From: Neostapfia colusana
Taxonomy: Eukaryota; Streptophyta; Magnoliopsida; Poales; Poaceae
Assembly: GCA_030760725.1 (NCBI GenBank)
Contig: JASWHV010000019.1
Location: 36,583,944-36,647,943, forward strand
Reading direction: 5' to 3'
Length of the DNA: 64,000 bases
Made by a program: the position numbers and the translations under genes
Shown here: positions 11,317 to 20,474 of the stretch, one piece after another
How the letters are laid out: each line of letters starts with the position of its first letter
How positions within the stretch are numbered: the first letter of the stretch is position 1
The notes under the pieces: model-generated
Database searches by the model: none
The model's input: only the letters and a program-made list of their open reading frames with translations
What the model was told of the DNA's origin: nothing

Positions 11317-11339
11317 TGACATGTGGGTCCCACATGTCA
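11317..11339. promoter_or_regulatory. Perfect palindrome with TCP-type site GTGGGTCCCAC
   Basis: Arms TGACATGTGGG and CCCACATGTCA surround a central T, 23 bp in all. The centre fits the published class I/II TCP (PCF) binding consensus GTGGGNCCCAC. Versions occur at the same place in C-type LTRs (313-323, 14260-14270, 15926-15936) and more weakly in A and H. Binding is inferred only. Confidence 0.5.
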
Positions 11340-13684
11340 GTCCTCCTTATCTCCTCTAAAATATCTCCCCAATTTGAATATTGATGGAATTCATTTGTGG
11401 AAGTTTAAATCTGAGAGGCATTTGGATAATTGGGCAAGTTTTATCCAAATTCAAATGTGCATTTGAATTCTTTGTCATTTAAAGTCCATTTTGGAAAATG
11501 GGTTGCAAACTATTTTCATAAATCATGAAACTTTGCACACCCCCTAATTTGGACCCAAGGAATTCAAATATGAAACCTGATTTTAAATTTGGCTGCTGCA
11601 AATGAGATTTGTAGCACAACAGTTTGGAAATTCCTAGTGTTGCTCTCATTTGAATTTTTGTTTGAACACATTGTTCCAAATATGATTTTTGTTTTCCCAC
11701 ACATATGGAAACTTCCCCTCTTAGTTTTTGACCCCTCTTGGGTTCCAAGTTTCCAATAAGCATTTGAACTAGTGTGAAGAAAACCCTCATGTGTGTTATC
11801 ACATGTGGAGAAAAGTTTTAACAAGTCCCAAATTTCACTCATATGAAACAAAACTTTACAAACAAGTGTTTTTTTTGTATTCGTAATTTTTGGGACCTTT
11901 ACATCCAACTACTCGACTTGTACCGAATCCTACACTATCCTAGCAGTGCAGTAGCTAATCGGGGTTTTCCATCCTAATCCCATCCCCTGGTTTTCTTGGC
12001 TATGCAAATGGGTTTTCAAAAAAGACTCCAATGCAAGAAATAATGATACTCAAGTAAGTGCTCAAAACAATAAAAATTTGTAAAAAGTTAATGCAAACCG
12101 GAGCTTGCCTTGCTGCTCTTGGTCGTAGGCTAGCTGCTCTTCCGGAGTAACGAAGTCTAAGACTTCAGGTTCCTCCTCGACCTTAGCGACTACATGAGAT
12201 AACAAGTACATGTGTTAATTTAAATGGATTTGAATTGAATCTACACTTGTGAAGTTTATAAGTCTCACTAGACAGACCCAATGACTCTGAAATTTTTACT
12301 GTGGTTTGCATGCCAAGTTTTAGTTGCAGCAAAGCTCATTTGAGCCCTCCACAAATAATTATGTACTTGAACTTAATTGGAGCTCTTAGGGTTTTCTAGG
12401 AATTGTCATGGAGTAAGTCATAACTTTCTGAAAACTAGATTTTCAGAGGGTTATAATGGAGTTGGTATCACTTAATTTGAAGGTTCCTAGCTAAAGATAT
12501 GAGCTAAACAATTTCAGAGAAATTCTGAAAATGTTTCTGGACATTTTATATTTTCTCTGGAACAGTTTCATTAATCACACCATTAGGTGGATCAAATGAG
12601 CTCAAATGGATCTGAAATTTTTAGGGTAGTTCAGGGATATTTTGGTGAATATCCCAGCAAAATTTCAGACTTTTCCTCCAAGGGATTCTCCAGTTAAAAT
12701 TCCAAACATTTTAAAATTTGAAGAATTAATTATGGAGAAATAACGATTTTCATGAAGTGAAACTTGATTTTCTGGAAAGTACTCAGAGAGCTGAATCCAG
12801 AAAAATTTGGTTCACTAGATTTGGAGTTTCCTAGCCAAAGTTATGAGGATTTGAAGTTTGAATGAATTCTGAAAATCGGGGAAATGTTTAAATCGGCCGG
12901 TGGGTCCACGGTACACGTGTCGGGCGCTGAAGCGATGGCACTCCGGGGTTCACGGGGTTTTTGCGCGCCAGCACACCGGATCCGGGCCGCAGACCGATCC
13001 CGATTTAAATTTCGAGTCGCTGATGCATGGGCCACCCGGCTTCGTCTATCTCCCGACGTGCGCGTTCGGCCGCCGCGACACCTCGCCGGAGAGCTCGCCG
13101 GCAGCCTCTGTGGTGCTCCAAACTTCATGATCCTGGCCGCCCCTGCCTAAGTCCACTCGGGGAACATGATTCCGGGCTCAGGTCATCATGAAAATGGCCG
13201 GCACATGGTCGGCGACGAGCGACAGCTCCGGAATGCCTTCGGCCGTGTCGGCCGACCTCTCTAGCACCCCAACCGACCGAGCAAACATCCGGAAAGCATC
13301 AGTGGTCCCTCAGGATCCTAGGAAGGGGCTCGAAGCCGCTCGGGGGAGGTCCGAAGTAGGCTCCCACCGTGCGCCCGATGCTTCCCACAGGATCCGCCGT
13401 CGGCAAGCTTTGAAATACGCAGGGTTCAGGGGTTCTCAGGCCAAATGTTGTGAGGGCAACTTGTGCGCTACCAAGTCTAGTCTATGTAGGAACAGATTGA
13501 GATCCTCTAACCTTTCCTAGACGGTGAATTTGACAGAACCGCACCCAAAGGTCGGTTTGGACGGAGAAAGGGGAAAACTGGAAATTCATCGCCGGCGATC
13601 AAGCGCTCGGGCTGTGGCTCGGGGTGAGCAGCACCGGTCACCAACGCGTCCGGGGATGCCTTAGTTTTGGCGTGACAACCTCCC

Positions 13685-14000
13685 GGCTGGGCTGTACACA
13701 GGAGCCTGAAGTGCGGCGGTTTTAGGTCACTGAACGGAACTCTCGGTATAGCCGAGAGCACCCGAGTTCAGCCGATTTCTAGCGACGGGGAAGGAGAAGG
13801 GAAGTCCCTAGTACCTTGTCGTAGCTTTGGAGGGAGCGGGGAGGCTGGGCTGTCCACAGGAGCCTGAAGTGCGGCGGTTTTAGGTCACTGAACGGAACTC
13901 TCGGTATAGCCGAGAGCACCCGAGTTCAGCCGATTTCTAGCGACGGGGAAGGAGAAGGGAAGTCCCTAGTACCTTGTCGTAGCTTTGGAGGGAGCGGGGA
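13685..14000. repeat. Tandem duplication, 158-bp unit, in C LTR core
   Basis: 13685-13842 and 13843-14000 are almost identical; I see a single difference near the start (gtacac versus gtccac). The near identity makes this a recent event compared with the 729-bp duplication. Confidence 0.95.
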
Positions 14001-14873
14001 GGCTGTGATCGTGACTCCCCGATTGGTTCCGAGCAGCGGAGGGCAGAGCGTCGGCGCCGCGTTCTTGTGAGAGGAAAAACAGCAAGGGGGCTTCGGCCGA
14101 GGCGTGGAGCGCCTTAAGAAGGGCTCAGAACTGACCTGTGCCCGCACGTGGCCAAGCTGCTGGTGGCGCGGTGGCCTCCCCTCGGTGGCGCCCTCGGAGG
14201 GAGCTCGGGGACCCGAGTACTGAAGTCTCAGTCGGTTGACTCTCTTCAGTGGCTGACATGTGGGTCCCACTTCATTTTTAACCTCTGAACTTAACTCTAT
14301 ATTACTGTTGTAAACAGTAAGCCCTACAATGCCCATGGTGATTTGAATTATTCATCCCTGAGCCATTTGAATTGGTTAGAATTCAAATTAGGTTATGTTT
14401 GACTAAGTTTCAGCACATATTCAGTTTGAAATTCAAATAAAGTTTGAATTTGCTACACTTAGCTCATGTCAAGATCAAGTCCAAATGGAGTGAAAATTGG
14501 TGTGTGAGCTCACAAAAATGTGCTGAGTAAGAATATGCTTCCCACTTTTGAATTCATGGGATAAAAACAGTTTGAATTTGAGTTCAAACCACCCTCTTTC
14601 TAGCTATACCCAAAAAGGACCTCAAAAAGGTTTTGAATTTGGTTGAAACTTGGCATGGACATTCCTAGTAAGGTGTAGGAGTTTTCCAAATGTCCAGCCC
14701 CTATATGATGTATGTGGGAAATGCCATTCTTGCATTTTGGGAGTTTGTTCTCTAATGAGCATGTTGATGGTGGTTACTTGCTCTTCAAATGTGTTCATCA
14801 ACTTTCTTCAAATGAGGTGTGTGTGTGTGGTGATGAACACTTTAAACATGTGTAAACAACTGTGGCCTTTACA

Positions 14874-16541
14874 GCGCCCGAGCGCGCGACAAACAGAGGC
14901 CGTGGCGCGGTCCGTTCTCCAGCTACGGTGGACCATTTCCGGTGATATTTCGCGCTACACGCTCCTCAGACCAAGCCCTAGCGGCCGGACAAGGTTGTGG
15001 AGCATGCCATCGCCGGAAAACCGGTCGGCATCGACAGCGGTGATCGGTGGTGCGGCGCCGACGATGACCAATGCGTCTCATGCCTATCTCGATGCCGGAA
15101 GCAGCTGTAAAGCACCACTGGAGCTCGAGGAAGCTGTTGGTGCACTCAAACCACGTGGAAAACGACCGGAGCTATGAGCTCAACGGCGACCCAAGCCATT
15201 TCAGCCGGCGGCGGCGAGTTTGCATTGCTCAGCCCGTTGGATGAATGTCTCTTCGTGGTTTTTGGTCAGGATGGTCGTGAGGGACCCTAGATGCTCTAGC
15301 TCGACCAGCTTTGGGCATGATCAACCATGCGAGATGAATTTTGAGTTCTTGTTGGCTTCAGTTAAATCCGGCTATCCTCAGAAAACCTAAAATTCCAGAT
15401 AGTCAACGCTAAGAGAGAGCCAGAGAGTGTGGTGGAAGCTACTAGACCTCGATGCTAACCTCATATACCAGTTGGCTGCGCCGGAGAAGCTTGGAGCTGC
15501 CCGGGCGACGGTGTCAAGTCCGATGCACTTCGGGGTGAACAGAGCAGTGGAAGATCGGCTCTGAAAAGCTCGAGGGGAGCTGATCCCGAGCAGTTGAGGG
15601 CTGGAGCACGTCGAGTGAAGGTCGCGGTGCTGTTTATGGCCTCAGCTCGAGGTGGAAGGGACGGGTTTGGACGGTCGACGGCGAGGTGGTGGTTTTTGAT
15701 GTGCGGCGGCTCTCTTCGGTTTTCAGCGCGAGGAGGAGTAAGGACAGAGGCGAGAAGACTTTGTGGCGCCCGGACCGGATGATAACGAGCCGGGGACGTC
15801 GGTTGGCAGCTGGGATCACCGATCAGGAGGTGGCAGTGGCGAGCAGCGCCGTGGCATCCGCGTGAGCTCGCGCAAGACCCAAGCCCGAGTGTTTCAGTCG
15901 GTTTGCTCGCTTGTGGGGCTGACAAGTGGGGCCCACCCCTAGTTTTAACTCCTGAAATTCAATTTCCCTACTGCTTTAAACAGTAATGCCCTAATACCCT
16001 TTGCAATTTAAATTATCCACCAAATGCCCAATTGAAATTGGTAGAATTCAAATTGTGAAGTGTTTGACTATATTTATAGCACATATGCAGTTAGAAATTC
16101 AAATTGAATTTGAATTTGCTTAAATTGGCTCATGTCAAGATCAACTCCAAATGGAGTTAAAATTGGTGTGTGATCTCACAAAAATGTGCTGAGTGTGAAT
16201 ATGAATCCCACTTTGGAATTCATGGGATGAAAGGAGTTTGAATTTGAATTTAAGTTCAAACTAGCCTCTTTCTAACTATACCCAAAAATACTTCCAAAAA
16301 GGTTTGGATTTGGCTGAAATTTGGCATGAGCATCCTTAGCAAAGTGTAGGAGTTTTTCATATGCTCAGCCCCTATATGATGTATGTGGGAAATACCACTT
16401 TTGCTTATTGTCAGTTTATCCTCTAATGACCATGTTGATGGTGTTTACTTGCTCTTCAAATGTGTTCATAAGTTTTCCTCAAATGAGGTGGGTTTGGTGT
16501 GATGAACACTTTGATTGTGTGCAAAAACTTAGGCCCTTACA
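14874..16541 (-). mobile_element. C 5' LTR stub
   Basis: It starts on the minus strand at 16541 (TGTAAGGGCC), passes through an AT-rich outer part, the GTGGGGCCCAC palindrome (15926-15936) and part of the GC-rich core, and stops at 14874 directly against the start of the next LTR. The lower half of the LTR, including U5 and PBS, is missing. The 175-codon and 154-codon open frames here are not conserved and look like GC-rich chance frames. Confidence 0.8.
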
Positions 16542-16546
16542 TCCAG

Positions 16547-17502
16547 CCACCTATAACACGGAAGCCACAAAGCTTGAAGATATTCGTGTGGTCCGTGAAT
16601 ATCCAAACGTGTTTCCGGATGATCTCCCGGGCATGCCACCCGAACGGGATGTCGAGTTCAAGATTGAACTGGCCCCTGGGAAAACATCGATATCACGGAG
16701 ACCGTACAAAATGGCTCTGAATAAGTTAGCTGAATTGAAGGAGCAGCTCAATGATTTGATTATCAAGGGTTTCATTCAACCGAGTTCCTCGCCATGGGGA
16801 TGCTCGGTGCTATTCATGAAGAAGAAGGATGAAACCTTAAGGTTGTGTGTGGATTACCGACCACTCAACGCTTTCACCATCAAAAATAAATATGCACTGC
16901 CCCGCATCGATATTTTATTTGATCAACTTGTGGGTGCAAGTGTATTTTTGAAGATGGACCTTCACTCCGGATATCACCAAATCATGAACCGAGCGGAGGA
17001 TATTCTGAAGACAGCCTTCTCGACGAGATATGGATTGTATGAATATCTCGTCATGTCTTTTGGTCTCACCAACGCCCCAGCACATTTCATGTATCTCGTG
17101 AACTCAGTGTTCATGCCGGAGTTGGACAAGTTCGTAATGGTGTTCATAGATGACATCTTGGTTTATTCCAAGTCTGAAGAATAACACGCCGAACACTTGC
17201 ATATCGTGCTACAATGATTGCGAGACCATAAACTTTATGCCAAGTTGAGCAAATGCAAGTTTTGGATCAGCCAAGTGCCATTCCTTGGTCATATTATTTC
17301 TGGGGAAGGCATTGCGGTGGATCCAAGCAAGATTGAGAAAGTGCTGAAATGGAAGTCCCCTACCTCTGTCCATGAAGTCAGAAGTTTCCTCGGTTTATTG
17401 GGATATTATCAGAGATTCATCCCGAGTTTCTCCAAGCTTGCTAAACCGATGACTGAATTGTTGAAAAAGGGGGTTAAATATATTTGGAGCTCAGCATGTT
17501 AA
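16547..17502 (+). pseudogene. B reverse transcriptase
   Basis: The open frame from 16547 to 17184 covers the gypsy RT start (EATKLEDIRVVREYPNVFPDDLPGMPP) through fingers and palm. The catalytic Asp in LKMDLHSGYHQ and the pair in FIDDILVYS are intact. Nonsense codons follow at 17182 (TAA) and near 17215 (TGA, where relatives have Arg), then an open stretch with FLGHIISGEGIAVDPSKIE and RSFLGLLGYYQRFIPSFSK, ending at a TAA at 17500. The first codons come from 5617-5638, on the other side of C. No Gag or protease precedes it. Confidence 0.85.
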
Positions 17503-18038
17503 GGAGCTTTCCAAGCATTGGTGAAGCATCGCACAACAGCCCCGGTCTAAGCTCAACCGGATACGACCAAGCCCTTCGACGTATATTGTGATGTAACCGG
17601 CATCGGGCTAAGCTGTGTATTTATGCAAGAAGTGAGAGTGCGCCTATGGATCACGTCAACTTCGTAACCACGAGCAGCACTATTCGACTCATGATCTTGA
17701 GCTTTCTGCTGTGGTATTGGCGTTAAAAATGTGGAGGCACTATCTGCTTGGGAATTTAGTGCATCTCTAAACCGACCACAAGAGCTTGAAATATATATTC
17801 ACTCAAAAGGAGTTGAATATGCAGCAACGGAGATGGCTAGAGCTGATCAAAGATTATGAGATTGAGATCCACTACCATCTCGGCAAAGGCAAACATGGTT
17901 GCCGATGCCTTAAGCCGCAAATCTCACATCAACAATCTATCCATCACTCCACTTGAAGAGGAGGAGCCGAGTTTATACTTGGTTCCATATGGAGCATTAT
18001 ATAATCTTACTCTTATCCCTACCATATGAGAGGAGATT
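17503..18038 (+). pseudogene. B RNase H, frameshifted
   Basis: Readable blocks are KPFDVYCD (about 17575), HDLELSAVVLALKMWRHYLLG, DHKSLKYIFTQKELNM and RWLELIKDYEIEIHYH. They lie in at least three frames, with stops near 17549 and 17770, so no enzyme could be made. The blocks are in the usual order after RT. Confidence 0.8.
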
Positions 18039-19110
18039 ATGGAAGCTCAGAGGAAAGATGTGGGAACGTCGCACATTCGGAGGAGAATGAAGAATGGTGA
18101 AATGAAATGTTTCCGAGGGGATGAACACGGTACTCTATGTTTTAAAGACCGTATAGTGGTACCCTGTGACATGGAATATTGGAAGAAAATCTTGGACAAA
18201 GCTCATTTGTCCAAGTATTCTATTCATCCGGGCAGCAACAAGATGTACCAGGATCTGAAAACCAGATTTTGGTGGACACAAATGAAAAGAGAAATCACAA
18301 AGTACGTATCCAAATGTGATACGTGTCGGCGTGTGAAAGCCGACCACATGCGCAAGCCGGACAACTGCAACCATTGAATATTCCGGCGTGGAAGTGGGTG
18401 GATATCAAGATGGATTTCATAGTTGGATTACCTCTCACGTCCCACAAGCTTGATTCAATCTGGGTGGTAGTTGATCGACTAACCAAATCGGATGATTTTA
18501 TCCCCGTGCATACAAAGTACATTGCCAAGCAATATGCAGACTTGTTTATTGCAAGGATCTTGTGTTTGCACGGTGCTCCACCACAATTATTTTAGATCGC
18601 GGTGCGCTGTTCGTTGCTCGATTTTGGGAGCAGCTGCACGTGTCATTGGGGACTAAACTGATCCGAAGCTACGCATATAACCCGCAGACGGATGATCAAA
18701 CTGAGTGGGTGAATCAAGGGCTTGAAGACATGCTACGCGCTTGTGCCATCCACAATGGTAAAAACTGGGATGATCATTTACCGTTGGCGGAGTTTTCATA
18801 TAACAATGGCTACCAAGCTAGCATAAAGATGGTGTCGTATGAAGCTTTCTACGGCCAGAAATGTCACACACCACTCAACTGGTGTGAGTCCGGCGAGCGA
18901 GTTATATACGGCATTGATCTTGTGAATGAGGCCAAAGAACGAGTACGAGTAATACAAGCCAATCTTAAGGCTTCTCAATCTCGTCAAAAGAGCAATGCAG
19001 ATAAAAGATGCCGTCCTCTCCACTTCAACATTGGAGACCATGTTTATGTCCGTGTTTCTCCGATGGAAAGGGTTCATCGTTTTGGAGTAAAGGGAAAACA
19101 TGCTCCGTGA
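18039..19110 (+). pseudogene. B integrase
   Basis: The zinc-binding region is complete (HLSKYSIHPGSNKMY, then CDTCRRVKADH, 18207-18350). Catalytic Asp KMDFIVGLP (about 18412), Asp in LDRGALF (about 18597) and Glu in QTDDQTEWVNQ (about 18690-18720) are all present. Frame changes near 18370 and 18590 break the gene into three open pieces. Apart from these the sequence is well preserved. Confidence 0.85.
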
Positions 19111-19450
19111 TTCATCGGTCCATTCGCCGTTATTGGAAAATGCGTACCCGTGGCCTATCGCTTGGGGTTACTGGCTTCGCTCGCAGGAATTCACAATGTA
19201 TTCCACATTTCTCAGCTGATAAAATGCCTCAATCCCTCCGCTAAAATCCACACGGAAGACATTGAAACTCTTCAACCGGACCTCACATATTCGCAGTATC
19301 TGATCCGGACTGTCGATGAAAAGACTCGCACCATGAGAAACTGGACTTTATGGTATTATAAAGTCTTGTGAGTAACCATACCGCTGATAAGGCGGCATGG
19401 GAAAGTGAGGACTATCTACAAGTAAATTATCTGGACTTGCTATCATTGTA
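19111..19450 (+). pseudogene. B integrase tail and chromodomain remnant
   Basis: HISQLIKCLNPSAKI (about 19207) is followed by DLTYSQYLIRTVDEKTRTMRNWTLWYYKVL, then a stop at 19369. The remainder of the chromodomain is readable in another frame up to about 19445. Comparison with A (PTRIIDEKTRETRNRTLRFF) shows the same module. Confidence 0.75.
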
Positions 19451-19507
19451 TACCCGGTAAATTCTTCCCCACTTTGCTTTTCTTTTGGAATCTCGGGACA
19501 AGATTCC

Positions 19508-19520
19508 TTTTAAGGGGGGA
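19508..19520 (+). other. Polypurine tract of B
   Basis: TTTTAAGGGGGGA lies directly before the LTR start TGTAAAATCCCC at 19521. Its position after pol and before the 3' LTR is canonical. Confidence 0.85.
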
Positions 19521-20094
19521 TGTAAAATCCCCAAAAATGCTAGCGAGAAATTCAGCAAATTTTCACTTAGGAAAATTAGGGGAATTGAAGCTTTGAATTA
19601 TTTCGGTGTGAGTTTAAAGTGCTGATTCAAATCTCTCAAAAACTTCCAAACATGGAGATCTAAATTCATAGTTTGGGTTTTCATAATTAAAATTAAACCT
19701 ACCAAATTTGAGCTCATTTGGAGGGGGTTTATTATTTGTTTGGAATTAAGAGAGGAAGCCCTCAAATCTGAATTCAAATATAAGTTTCAAATTCAAACTT
19801 CTCCAAAATGGCAAATTGGGTTCACAATTGTGTTCTCCACATTTGAAATAGCATCCATGCCAAAATTCAGATTATTTGAGTTTGATTTATATGCATTTGG
19901 AGCAACATAAGGAGGAAGACTGAAATTCAAATTCAAAGAGCCAAATGCAGTTTGAATTCCACACCAGAATTGAATCTATTTGAATTTCAAGAATTCAAAC
20001 CATGACTTGGTGTGGATATATAGCTTTTAATTGTGAGTAGATGTGGTAAAAATATACGTGAATAATGAAAAAGAATTAATGGGGTGGGATCCAG
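19521..20094 (+). mobile_element. B 3' LTR, first part
   Basis: It matches the 5' stub over 5133-5616 and then continues as unique LTR sequence up to the A insertion at 20095. The remaining LTR resumes at 34432. Confidence 0.85.
20090..20094. repeat. Left target-site duplication of A (TCCAG)
   Basis: TCCAG here pairs with CCCAG at 34432-34436, four of five bases matching, on the two sides of A. Confidence 0.7.
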
Positions 20095-20161
20095 TGACGG
20101 GACCCCGCCATCCCGATCACGTCACGGGGACGGGGCACCTTGCCCGGGAATCACATTGGGT

Positions 20162-20182
20162 GGTGCCGTGTTATGCGGCACC
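20162..20182 (-). other. U5 stem-loop of A 3' LTR
   Basis: Arms GGTGCCG/CGGCACC with a 7-base loop, identical in stem to H and A'. The partner copy in the A 5' LTR (from about 30332) has decayed to GGTGTCG/CAGCACC on the minus strand, with one mismatch. Confidence 0.6.
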
Positions 20183-20466
20183 CAACAGCACACATATAAG
20201 GAACAACGTATTACATAAATCAAAAGTGGAAGCTTACAATTGTTCTTTGTAAATAATTTACATAAAATAGCTACAGCGGAATTCTATAAACAGCTCACGT
20301 TAGATAACTAGACAGCACTCGAGAAGAGGTCCAGCCCGCGGACTCCTCTCGCTAGCAACACGAAGACATGGCAGCGGCTAGGTCCTCCAAGTGTGACATG
20401 ACTCGGAAGTTCCCGAGTCTCACCGGACAACCTTCTTTATAGCGTCGAGGTTTACCTACAAAACCA

Positions 20467-20474
20467 CTTATATA
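20467..20474 (-). promoter_or_regulatory. TATA box of A 3' LTR
   Basis: TATATAAG on the minus strand, in the same context as 30636-30643, 7984-7991, 46676-46683 and 55903-55910. Confidence 0.5.

Larger units (their letters stand above)
7576..11903 (-). mobile_element. A' insertion: one LTR plus PBS and 35 bases of leader
   Basis: On the minus strand it starts at 11903 (TGTAAAGGTCCC) with an LTR of 4278 bp ending at 7626, followed by gcg (7623-7625), a perfect PBS (7611-7622) and 35 further bases ending in TCTCA at 7576. The whole is bounded by TCCAA on both sides. No coding sequence or second LTR is present. It is related to family A/H by LTR layout but more diverged. Confidence 0.85.
5639..14873 (-). 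mobile_element. C 3' LTR (about 4 kb without duplications), split by A'
   Basis: It begins on the minus strand at 14873 (TGTAAAGGCC) and ends at 5639. The parts 11909-14873 and 5639-7575 join through a sequence that is continuous in other LTRs (gagtag-ttccaa-ctactcgac). It contains the GTGGGTCCCAC palindrome at 14260-14270, a GC-rich core at about 12890-14220, the TGCAAACCGGAGCTTGCCT block near 12095, a 158-bp tandem duplication and a 729-bp tandem duplication. The U5 hairpin is present in both copies of the latter (5682-5702 and about 6411-6431). Open frames in the core are not conserved between LTRs and are not called as genes. Confidence 0.8.
5639..16541 (-). mobile_element. C-type insertion: LTR stub joined to a full LTR, no internal region
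   Basis: Minus orientation. The right end (16541) starts TGTAAGGGCC and the left end (5639) is the LTR terminus, with TCCAG duplicated on both sides. Inside, a 1.67-kb LTR 5' part (14874-16541) abuts exactly a second LTR start at 14873, and that LTR runs to 5639. No gag, pol, PBS or polypurine tract lies between. The full LTR is itself interrupted by A' (7576-11903). The result is a recombined remnant of one integrated element. Confidence 0.8.

Noticed and set aside
14650..15177. 175-codon open frame (+)
   Set aside because: It spans the end of one LTR and the start of the next. No known domain, not conserved in sister LTRs, and explained by GC-rich core composition.
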